Below are positions 1-5,519 of a stretch of DNA of 5,519 nt, one piece after another (position 1 is the stretch's first letter; every line of letters starts with the position of its first letter). The stretch covers positions 1-5,519 of the forward strand of contig CAMLPA010000252.1 of the NCBI GenBank assembly GCA_946481605.1, in the 5' to 3' direction. The stretch comes from an uncultured Flavihumibacter sp. GTDB lineage: Bacteria; Bacteroidota; Bacteroidia; Chitinophagales; Chitinophagaceae. Under the pieces are notes generated by a model. It made no database searches. It had not been told where the DNA came from and was given only the letters and a program-made list of their open reading frames with translations. A program made the translations under genes and the position numbers.

Positions 1-18
1 GCGTGAAAAAAATCACGC
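1..18 (-). terminator. Partial hairpin downstream of purC, possible terminator
   Basis: Bases 1-6 (GCGTGA) and 13-18 (TCACGC) are perfect reverse complements around a six-base loop, A on the plus strand and T on the minus strand. The hairpin starts 5 nt beyond the purC stop codon, where a terminator would be expected. The window ends at base 1, so the rest of the stem and any T-run after it cannot be seen, and intrinsic terminator function is an inference. Confidence 0.35.
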
Positions 19-23
19 AAACC

Positions 24-944
24 CTACTTCCCCAGATACCCCACCACGCGCCTGAAAGTCTCTTCCTCACTCAATTCCTCCGGAACAAATTTTTCCCCGA
101 TCACCTGCTCGTACAGCTCAATATAGCGTTGCGAAATTGTTTGGATCCATTCGTCACTCATGTCGGGAACGGATTGCCCTTCCTTGCCCATGAAGTTGTT
201 GGCGATGAGCCATTCCCTTACGAACTCTTTGCTCAGTTGTTTTTGCTTTTCACCTTTCTGTTGCCTTTCTTCATAACCATCGGCATAGAAATAACGGGAG
301 GAATCAGGTGTATGGATTTCATCCATCAAATAAATGGTATCACCGATTTTACCGAATTCATATTTGGTATCCACGAGGATCAATCCGCGTTTGGCGGCAA
401 TTTCCTTTCCACGTTGAAAAAGTGCCAATGTATACTTTTCAAGTTGGCTATAATCAACTTCAGAAACGATGCCGCGCTCGATGATCGCTTCTCTGGAAAT
501 ATCTTCATCATGTCCCACTTCTGCTTTGGTGGAAGGGGTGATGATAGGGGTGGGGAAGTAATCATTCTCCTTCATGCCATCCGGCATGGGAACACCACAG
601 AGTTCACGTAAACCGGAATTATAGGTTCTCCACGCGTGTCCGGTGAGGTTGCCTCTCACCACCATCTCTACCCGAAACGGGGTACACTTTTTACCAATGG
701 AAACATTGGGTGCAGGGGAGGCTTCCAGCCAGTTAGGACAAATATCTTCCGTCGCCTTCAGCATGTATGCAGCAATCTGGTTTAAAACCTGTCCTTTATA
801 AGGGATAGGCCTGGGAAGGATCACGTCAAAAGCTGAAATCCGGTTCGAAGCGATCATCACCAGCAGGTCATCACCAATCGTATATACATCACGTACTTTA
901 CCCTTGTAAAAGGCTGTTTGGCGGGGGAAGGAAAAATTACTCAT
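24..944 (-). CDS. purC: Phosphoribosylaminoimidazole-succinocarboxamide synthase (SAICAR synthase)
   Basis: This cytoplasmic enzyme of de novo purine synthesis joins CAIR and L-aspartate using ATP to give SAICAR. The 306-residue product is complete (ATG start, TAG stop). Visible family motifs in order are GKVRDVY at residues 15-21 (N-terminal nucleotide-binding region), SNRISAFDV at 33-41, [10 protein letters not shown] at 48-57, the SAICAR synthetase signature [13 protein letters not shown] at 93-105, the second signature [10 protein letters not shown] at 190-199, and [12 protein letters not shown] at 208-219. The length matches the long form seen in yeast Ade1 and in many Bacteroidota, not the roughly 240-residue E. 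coli type; the extra length lies in internal insertions and the C-terminal region. No key motif looks broken. It is transcribed divergently from the receptor gene, with a 150-nt gap, and no other purine gene is visible. A weak GGAG lies about 15 nt upstream of the start, too far to be a convincing ribosome binding site. The identification is very secure. Confidence 0.97.
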   Translation of the reverse strand: MSNFSFPRQTAFYKGKVRDVYTIGDDLLVMIASNRISAFDVILPRPIPYKGQVLNQIAAYMLKATEDICPNWLEASPAPNVSIGKKCTPFRVEMVVRGNLTGHAWRTYNSGLRELCGVPMPDGMKENDYFPTPIITPSTKAEVGHDEDISREAIIERGIVSEVDYSQLEKYTLALFQRGKEIAAKRGLILVDTKYEFGKIGDTIYLMDEIHTPDSSRYFYADGYEERQQKGEKQKQLSKEFVREWLIANNFMGKEGQSVPDMSDEWIQTISQRYIELYEQVIGEKFVPEELSEEETFRRVVGYLGK

Positions 945-977
945 GCCGCGAAGTTATATCTCCTACCCAAATACCCC

Positions 978-1007
978 AAAAAATACCTCTAACCTTCATG
1001 TAATCAA
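978..1007 (-). promoter_or_regulatory. Putative Bacteroidota-type promoter for purC
   Basis: On the minus strand a TTG (complement of 1005-1007) is followed after exactly 19 nt by TATTTTTT (complement of 978-985). This matches seven of eight positions of the Bacteroidota -7 element TAnnTTTG, with a -33 TTG at a normal distance. Transcription would begin around position 970, leaving a leader of roughly 25-30 nt before the purC ATG. Both motifs are short and the region is AT-rich, so a chance match is possible. Confidence 0.35.
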
Positions 1008-1053
1008 TTAGTTTGGGGAAAAATATTTTTTTCATGCAACCACAAACTAATTG
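1005..1053. promoter_or_regulatory. Inverted repeat in the purC/receptor divergent intergenic region, candidate operator
   Basis: Bases 1005-1018 (CAATTAGTTTGGGG) and 1040-1053 (CCACAAACTAATTG) are reverse complements at 13 of 14 positions, including an uninterrupted 11-bp stretch (1005-1015 with 1043-1053). The 21-nt spacer contains a perfect 12-bp palindrome, AAAAATATTTTT, at 1019-1030. The left arm covers the putative -33 TTG of purC, and the right arm ends 41 nt before the receptor ATG. That position suits a regulator acting on one or both genes, or an RNA hairpin in a receptor leader if transcription starts upstream of it. The repeat is seen directly; its function is inferred, and no known regulator motif is recognised. 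Confidence 0.4.
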
Positions 1054-1094
1054 TAAATTCAAGTATGTTTATCGCCTAAACAAAAACTACAGTT

Positions 1095-3965
1095 ATGAGA
1101 AAGAGCTTCCGTTACGCCCTCGCTCTGATGATGACTGCCTTTATCTCGATTGCCACCATTGCGCAGACTGCTACCATCTCCGGAACCGTGAAGCATGCTT
1201 CCACTGATGAAACCGTATCCGCAGTTTCCGTGACCATCAAAGGCTCGACAACTGGCACCTTCACAGACGACAAAGGTTTCTTCCGGTTAACCACCAATCA
1301 GAAACCCCCATTTATACTCGTTTTTTCCTCCATTGGGTTCGAAACCAAAGAAGTCAATGTAACCTCGATTACTGAAGAACTCTCGGTTACCATTACCCCA
1401 GGCGCCGCCATGGGCGAAGAAATCGTAGTGGCAGCTTCCAGGTTACCCGAACGCATACTCGAATCGCCCGTTACCGTGGAAAGGGTGAATGCTTCCACCA
1501 TAAGAAATATGCCCGCACCCAACTTCTACGAAGGGATGGCCAATCTGAAAGGCGTGGATATGACCACTTCAAGCCTCACTTTCCGCACCGTGAGTACCCG
1601 CGGCTTTAACGGAAGCGGTAACCTCCGTTTCAACCAGTTCATCGACGGGATGGACAACCAGGCTCCCGGACTGAACTTCTCCGTAGGCAACGTGATCGGC
1701 ATGACCGAACTGGACGTGGAAAGTGTGGAACTGTTGCCCGGCGCATCTTCTGCCCTCTACGGCTCCGGCGGTATGAATGGTACTTTACTGATGAACAGTA
1801 AGAACCCGTTCCGCTACCAGGGACTGAGTTTCCAGATCAAACAGGGTGCTATGCACACGGATGGAAGTCAGCGCGATATCTCCCCCTATTACGATTGGGC
1901 CGTGCGCTATGGAAAAGCCTTCAACAATAAATTCGCGTTCAAACTTTCCGCTCAATACATTCAGGCCCGCGACTGGCAGGCGGAAGATTTCCGCAACCTG
2001 GACCGCAACAACGTGTTCAGTGCCATCAAAAGTGGTGACCGCAATTCTGATCCCAACTACGACGGCGTGAACGTATATGGAGATGAGGTTTCTTTCAACA
2101 TGAGAACACTTTCATCCATTATTGTCGGCACCGCGCAACAACAATATGTGGCCCAATACATGCAGGCCACGGGAAATATGCCTTCCGCCACTGAAATTGA
2201 TGCATTTCTCAGAAGCGCGGGAAGCGGAGTTTCTCCATTCTACCTGGGCCTTCAGAATAACCTCATTCCCGATCAGAACGTTTCCAGAACGGGTTACAAC
2301 GAGCCCGACATGGTGGATTACGGCACTTATAATGTGAAACTTTCAGGCGGGTTGTATTACAATATCACCCCAAATATTGAAGCTTCTTTACTGGCTTACT
2401 GGGGTACGGGCACAACGGTGTATACCGGTGCAGACAGGTATTCGCTGCGTAACCTGAAAATTGGTCAGTACAAAGCAGAAGTGAAAGGGAAGAACTGGTT
2501 CGTTCGTGCTTATACCACCCAGGAAAACGCGGGTGAATCTTATAACACCACAGCGCTTGCATCCTATATCAACGAAGCCTGGAAACCCAGTTTAAGCACC
2601 AGTTCTGCTACAGCGCTTGCCGGTTCCTGGTACCCGCAATACATCGGCGCTTACCTGCAGGCGGTGGGCAGCGCTGCACCCAATCCACATGGCGTGGCGC
2701 GTGCATTTGCCGATCAGGGTCGTTTTATGCCGGAAACTGATGCATTTGAAAGTGCTTATAACAGACTGAGAAGAGTGCCCATCTCACAGCAGGGCGCGTT
2801 ATTCGTGGACAAAACGGACATGTGGCAGTATGATGCGCAACTGAACCTCAGCGAATATGTGAAGTTTGCCGATGTGCTCATTGGTGGTAACTACCGCCAG
2901 TTTATCCTCAACTCTCAGGGTACACTTTTTAACGATGATGAAGGCGCCATTAAGATCGGTGAATATGGCGGCTTCCTTCAAATTCAGAAAAAACTGCTGA
3001 ACGATGTGCTGAAACTCACGGGATCGGTGCGTTACGATAAGAGCAAGAATTTTGAAGGCCGCTTCACACCCCGTTTCTCCGCCGTGGTAAAAGTGGCGGA
3101 AGAAAGCCATGTGCGTGCCAGCTTCCAGACTGCCTATAGGTTCCCTTCCACTCAGGATCAATACATCGACCTGTTTACGGGTACTTCCACGTTGATTGGT
3201 GGATTGACCGAAAGTATTGAAAAATACAATTTTGCTTCTAATCCCCCGTACGATGCAGCCAGTGTTCGTCGCTTCCGGGAAACATTAAATCCGGCTGTAC
3301 TTGTACCGTACACCTTCTCTCCACTCAAAGCGGAAACCTCCAACTCTTACGAAATTGGCTACAAAGGATTGTATGGCAAGAAATTCCTGATCGATATGTA
3401 TGCCTACTATGGTATTTACAAAAACTTCATCGGAAGAGTAGCCGTAATCCAGCCGCAGGACAATACACCCGCTTCTATCGCCAACCTCGCTATTCCCGCC
3501 AGACCGTTCTCCAACAATTTCTCTTATCCGCAAAACAGTAATGACGATGTGAAATCAATTGGCTATGGCATCAGTATGGAATACCGCATGGGCAAAGGTT
3601 ACGCCCTCAACGGCAACTTCGCCAGCGATGAACTCAACGATATACCGGATGGCCTGGTAACGTTCTTCAATACGCCCAAATACAGGTTCAACCTGGGTTT
3701 CGGTAATCCTGATTTCTCCAATGGGTTCGGATTTAACATCAATTACCGCTGGCAGGATAAGGTGTATTGGGAAGGTACTTTCGGAACAGGAAATATTCCT
3801 TCCTACGGTACAATGGATGCGCAGTTGAGTTATCGTATTCCGAAAACCAAAAACCTCTTTAAGATCGGTGCTTCCAATATGCTGAATAAGTATTACAGAA
3901 GCGCTTTCGGTAATCCTGAAGTGGGTGGGTTGTATTATGTGAGTTTCGGGTATAACGTGTTTTAA
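1095..3965 (+). CDS. TonB-dependent outer-membrane receptor with CarboxypepD_reg-like N-terminal domain
   Basis: The 956-residue product is a ligand-gated outer-membrane transporter driven by TonB-ExbBD. Residues 1-23 form a signal peptide (basic MRKSFR, hydrophobic core, likely cut before Gln24). Residues about 27-102 form a carboxypeptidase-regulatory-like beta-sandwich domain (ISGTV start, TDDKGFFRL at 57-65, SSIGFETKEV at 78-87). A TonB-box-like GEEIVVAAS lies at 107-115. The plug spans about 120-240, with STRGFNGSGNLRFNQFIDGM at 167-186 and VELLPGASSALYGSGGMNG at 211-229. The barrel fills the rest and ends in a typical last-strand region (SNMLNKYY at 927-934; terminal YNVF with C-terminal Phe for BAM recognition). 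I see no cysteine. The start is the ATG that directly precedes the signal peptide, after an A-rich leader without Shine-Dalgarno, as is usual in Bacteroidota. No SusD-like lipoprotein follows and the gene stands alone, so a SusC glycan role is unlikely. Siderophore, cobalamin, peptide or other ligands remain possible and the substrate cannot be read from the sequence. Confidence 0.93.
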   Translation: MRKSFRYALALMMTAFISIATIAQTATISGTVKHASTDETVSAVSVTIKGSTTGTFTDDKGFFRLTTNQKPPFILVFSSIGFETKEVNVTSITEELSVTITPGAAMGEEIVVAASRLPERILESPVTVERVNASTIRNMPAPNFYEGMANLKGVDMTTSSLTFRTVSTRGFNGSGNLRFNQFIDGMDNQAPGLNFSVGNVIGMTELDVESVELLPGASSALYGSGGMNGTLLMNSKNPFRYQGLSFQIKQGAMHTDGSQRDISPYYDWAVRYGKAFNNKFAFKLSAQYIQARDWQAEDFRNLDRNNVFSAIKSGDRNSDPNYDGVNVYGDEVSFNMRTLSSIIVGTAQQQYVAQYMQATGNMPSATEIDAFLRSAGSGVSPFYLGLQNNLIPDQNVSRTGYNEPDMVDYGTYNVKLSGGLYYNITPNIEASLLAYWGTGTTVYTGADRYSLRNLKIGQYKAEVKGKNWFVRAYTTQENAGESYNTTALASYINEAWKPSLSTSSATALAGSWYPQYIGAYLQAVGSAAPNPHGVARAFADQGRFMPETDAFESAYNRLRRVPISQQGALFVDKTDMWQYDAQLNLSEYVKFADVLIGGNYRQFILNSQGTLFNDDEGAIKIGEYGGFLQIQKKLLNDVLKLTGSVRYDKSKNFEGRFTPRFSAVVKVAEESHVRASFQTAYRFPSTQDQYIDLFTGTSTLIGGLTESIEKYNFASNPPYDAASVRRFRETLNPAVLVPYTFSPLKAETSNSYEIGYKGLYGKKFLIDMYAYYGIYKNFIGRVAVIQPQDNTPASIANLAIPARPFSNNFSYPQNSNDDVKSIGYGISMEYRMGKGYALNGNFASDELNDIPDGLVTFFNTPKYRFNLGFGNPDFSNGFGFNINYRWQDKVYWEGTFGTGNIPSYGTMDAQLSYRIPKTKNLFKIGASNMLNKYYRSAFGNPEVGGLYYVSFGYNVF

Positions 3966-3985
3966 TAAATGCTCGCTTATCATTG

Positions 3986-4060
3986 CTTTGCGCCTTAGCG
4001 TCTCTGCGAGAAACTTATTTCTTTTATCGAAATTTCTCGCAGAGACGCTAAGGCGCAAAG
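3986..4060. repeat. Perfect 28-bp inverted repeat made of degenerate 8-bp units, probable dispersed intergenic element
   Basis: The left arm is 3986-4013 and the right arm 4033-4060, with no mismatch over 28 bp and a 19-nt spacer. Each arm consists of three 8-bp units of consensus CTYWGCGN (CTTTGCGC at 3986, CTTAGCGT at 3994, CTCTGCGA at 4002) followed by GAAA; the right arm mirrors this. Inside the spacer TTTC (4018-4021) can pair with GAAA (4029-4032). Outside, GCTTA (3975-3979) can pair with TAAGC (4065-4069), lengthening the structure after a small internal loop. It sits between two convergent genes. Similar GCG-periodic intergenic sequences are, from memory, common in Bacteroidota genomes, which suggests a REP- or MITE-like dispersed element. 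Only one copy is present here, so dispersal is an inference. Confidence 0.8.
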
Positions 4061-4065
4061 TTTTT
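3986..4065 (+). terminator. Likely intrinsic terminator of the receptor gene
   Basis: The 28-bp stem formed by 3986-4013 and 4033-4060 is followed at once by five T on the plus strand (4061-4065), the layout of a rho-independent terminator, beginning 20 nt after the receptor stop. In the opposite direction the bases after the stem are not T-rich, so canonical termination of the NUDIX transcript is less clear, though such a strong stem could still block or stabilise both convergent transcripts. The stem is far longer than usual for a simple terminator. Confidence 0.55.
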
Positions 4066-4086
4066 AAGCATGGCAGCCCGCAAATT

Positions 4087-4548
4087 TTACGGCTTCTTCA
4101 GCAACTCCGCCACCACCTTATCTATCGGCAACGTTACAGATGCACTGGAAAACATTTCCCAGTCGATAAAACGAAAAGTTTCAATTTCCTTTTTCTCCTC
4201 ATACACTTTCAACTGTGTTTCATCGAAATCGAAAGCTGTGTCGCGCAGCGCTACTGTAATAGGTTCCAGCGCTTTTACCTTGTAATAAATTGAAAGTATC
4301 TGGTGTTGTGGATTGAAGGCGCTCATCTGGAAAAAATCGGTCGTATACAGGTGTTCCTGCACTTCCACGCGCAGGTTCATTTCTTCCATAAATTCCCTGG
4401 CCAGGCAGTCGCGGGTACCTTCCCCGAATTCCAGTCCGCCACCGGGAAACTTGGTGTAATAGCCACCACGGATGTATTCATCGGCCACGAGTACCTGGTT
4501 GTTTTCATTGATAAGAATACCGTACACACGTACATTAAAAAGCGGCAT
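4087..4548 (-). CDS. NUDIX hydrolase
   Basis: This 153-residue cytoplasmic protein belongs to the NUDIX family, which hydrolyses nucleoside diphosphates linked to another moiety, using Mg2+ or Mn2+. The Nudix box lies at residues 37-59 and fits Gx5Ex7REUxEExGU: Gly37, Glu43, Arg51-Glu52, Glu55-Glu56, Leu59. The one departure is Asn58 where Gly is usual. The metal-binding glutamates are intact, so activity is expected. The N-terminal strand (FNVRVYGILINENNQVLVAD, 4-23) and the preceding YTKFPGG (31-37) are typical of the fold. The C-terminal part (FRFIDW, 125-130) is a usual closing strand. The substrate is unknown; ADP-ribose, nucleotide sugars or damaged nucleotides are all possible. The ATG lies 3 nt after the stop of the upstream corA-type gene, with no Shine-Dalgarno seen, so cotranscription and perhaps translational coupling are likely. 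Its 3' end faces the palindromic element. Confidence 0.92.
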   Translation of the reverse strand: MPLFNVRVYGILINENNQVLVADEYIRGGYYTKFPGGGLEFGEGTRDCLAREFMEEMNLRVEVQEHLYTTDFFQMSAFNPQHQILSIYYKVKALEPITVALRDTAFDFDETQLKVYEEKKEIETFRFIDWEMFSSASVTLPIDKVVAELLKKP

Positions 4549-4551
4549 GGA

Positions 4552-5490
4552 TCAGAATATTTTTTTGCGGAGGAAAAACCAGCCCACCACCAGTGAAATG
4601 ATGAGCGACAACAAAACGGGTATATAAAAAGCGAAAGGAGAATCGGCGTAGGGGATGGGCACGTTCATGCCATAAATACTGGCCACCAGTACCGGGAACG
4701 ACAATACGATCGTGATTACGGAAAGTCTTTTCAACACTTCGTTCTGGTTGTTGGCGATGATGCTGGCGAAGGCATCGAGCGTACTGGTAAGGATGTTGGA
4801 GTAGATGTTGGCCATTTCAAGGGCCTGTGAATTGTCTACGATAAGGTCGTTCAGGAATTCTTTTTCTTCTTCGTTCAGACCCAGGAAATTCGTGCGTTCC
4901 AGTTTTACGAGCAGCAGTTCGTTGGAGCGGAGCGCGGTTACAAAGTACACCAGGCTTTTTTGTATCCGCATCAGTTGCAGCAATTCTTCGTTCCGGTTGG
5001 CATCGTACAGTTTCTGCTCCAGCAGGTTGCGGCGGTGGTTGATTTCTTTCAGGTATTCCAGGAAGTTCTGCACCACTTTTTCGAAGATCTTCAGCACCAT
5101 CATATTCCTTTTATCCGGATGACGGTTCTGAAAGGTGTTCAGGAACTTTTTGATGGCCGCGTTTTCAAAAGAGTTCACGGTCACAATCTGGTTATGGGTC
5201 AGAATAATACAGATCGGGATAGTGATGTAGTAGGCGTCGCTGTCGTTGAAAGAGTTGTTTTCAGTAGGCGTTTTGATGACGATGAGTTTCACATTGTCTT
5301 CTTCCTCAAAACGGGTTCTTTCGTCAATATCCAGTGAGTCGGTGAGGAAGTCGAGCGGTATTTCCAGGTTCTCCGATAATTCCGTGAACTCTTCCTGCTT
5401 CAGAGGCGGCAATACGTTCACCCAGGCGCCTTTTTCGGCGCGATCGATGGCGAAGGTCTGGCTGTCAACTATCTTGAAATACTGGATCAA
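4552..5490 (-). CDS. corA: CorA-family Mg2+/divalent cation transporter
   Basis: This 312-residue inner-membrane protein should form a pentameric channel taking up Mg2+ (or Co2+/Ni2+). The N-terminal cytoplasmic domain begins with WVNVLPPLKQEE at 23-34. It is followed by a long charged helical region of about 130-255, the willow-type helices leading into the pore helix. Transmembrane helix 1 is about 256-273 and ends in the signature YGMN (273-276), the selectivity-filter motif. Helix 2 is about 287-307, and the tail ends in basic LRKKIF. The loop after GMN (VPIPYADSP, 277-285) lacks the MPEL seen in classical CorA, as in many shorter homologues. The start codon is TTG: an in-frame TAA lies three codons upstream, no ATG precedes the conserved N-terminal region, and the next alternative (GTG at residue 24) would cut into it. 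It is the first gene of a tight pair with the NUDIX gene. Family assignment is secure; ion specificity is not determined here. Confidence 0.93.
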   Translation of the reverse strand: MIQYFKIVDSQTFAIDRAEKGAWVNVLPPLKQEEFTELSENLEIPLDFLTDSLDIDERTRFEEEDNVKLIVIKTPTENNSFNDSDAYYITIPICIILTHNQIVTVNSFENAAIKKFLNTFQNRHPDKRNMMVLKIFEKVVQNFLEYLKEINHRRNLLEQKLYDANRNEELLQLMRIQKSLVYFVTALRSNELLLVKLERTNFLGLNEEEKEFLNDLIVDNSQALEMANIYSNILTSTLDAFASIIANNQNEVLKRLSVITIVLSFPVLVASIYGMNVPIPYADSPFAFYIPVLLSLIISLVVGWFFLRKKIF

Positions 5491-5519
5491 TGGTGGTTAA
5501 TTTTGGATTTTGGAGGATG

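Noticed and set aside
3..611. 202-codon open frame on the plus strand opposite purC
   Set aside because: It lies wholly antisense to a secure purC, shows no recognisable domain, and the composition is what an antisense frame of a conserved gene gives.
1008..1015. TTAGTTTG as a second possible -7 element for the receptor gene
   Set aside because: It has one mismatch to TAnnTTTG and no upstream TTG at the right distance; it is better explained as part of the inverted-repeat arm.
1064..1071. TATGTTTA as a -7 element for the receptor gene
   Set aside because: It matches TAnnTTTG at seven of eight positions, but no TTG lies at about 17-23 nt upstream, so I do not annotate a receptor promoter.
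1013..1207. 64-codon plus-strand frame with several Cys and His in the receptor leader
   Set aside because: The Cys/His-rich end looks zinc-finger-like, but it is the signal-peptide coding region of the receptor read in another frame, and there is no independent support.
2550..2622. Repeated ACAGCGCTTGC in the receptor gene
   Set aside because: Two 11-bp copies about 60 nt apart both encode Thr-Ala-Leu-Ala or similar within the barrel; this is short and consistent with codon preference.
3555..4058. 167-codon minus-strand frame running from the palindrome into the receptor gene
   Set aside because: It starts within the inverted repeat and is otherwise antisense to the receptor barrel. The matching start peptide MRLSVSARN on both strands is explained by the palindrome.
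3986..4060. CRISPR repeat or insertion-sequence end
   Set aside because: There is only one inverted pair, with no direct repeat-spacer pattern, no cas gene and no transposase in the window.
3988..4293. 101-codon plus-strand frame beginning in the palindrome
   Set aside because: Most of it is antisense to the NUDIX gene and it has no recognisable domain; its start comes from the repeat arm.
4960..5337. 125-codon plus-strand frame opposite corA
   Set aside because: It is fully antisense to a secure CorA-family gene and resembles no known family.

Overview
The window looks like a piece of a Bacteroidota chromosome, most likely a Chitinophagaceae-type member of the phylum (lineage is inference). 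The evidence is a TonB-dependent outer-membrane receptor with the N-terminal carboxypeptidase-regulatory-like domain typical of this phylum, A-rich leaders without clear Shine-Dalgarno sites, a TTG/TAnnTTTG-like promoter, and moderate GC (estimated by eye).

Layout: (1) Bases 24-944, minus strand, carry a complete purC (SAICAR synthase, purine biosynthesis), with a partial hairpin at its 3' side cut by the window edge. (2) Bases 945-1094 form a 150-nt divergent intergenic region holding a plausible purC promoter and a near-perfect 14-bp inverted repeat around an AT palindrome. (3) Bases 1095-3965, plus strand, encode a complete 956-residue TonB-dependent receptor of unknown ligand, with signal peptide, regulatory-like domain, TonB box, plug and barrel ending in Phe. 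(4) Bases 3966-4086 are a convergent intergenic region dominated by a perfect 28-bp inverted repeat whose arms are built of three degenerate 8-bp units, with a T-run on the plus side. (5) Bases 4087-5490, minus strand, are a tight two-gene unit, corA-type Mg2+/divalent-cation channel followed after 3 nt by a NUDIX hydrolase. The corA start is a TTG codon.

Functionally these are three independent units: purine synthesis, outer-membrane uptake, and cation transport plus nucleotide or nucleotide-sugar hydrolysis. NUDIX enzymes require divalent metal, so the last pair may be linked through Mg2+, but this is inference. I see no clear sign of a new multigene system, mobile-element gene, CRISPR array, tRNA or rRNA. 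The most distinctive non-coding structures are the 28-bp palindromic element between the convergent genes and the inverted repeat in the divergent promoter region.
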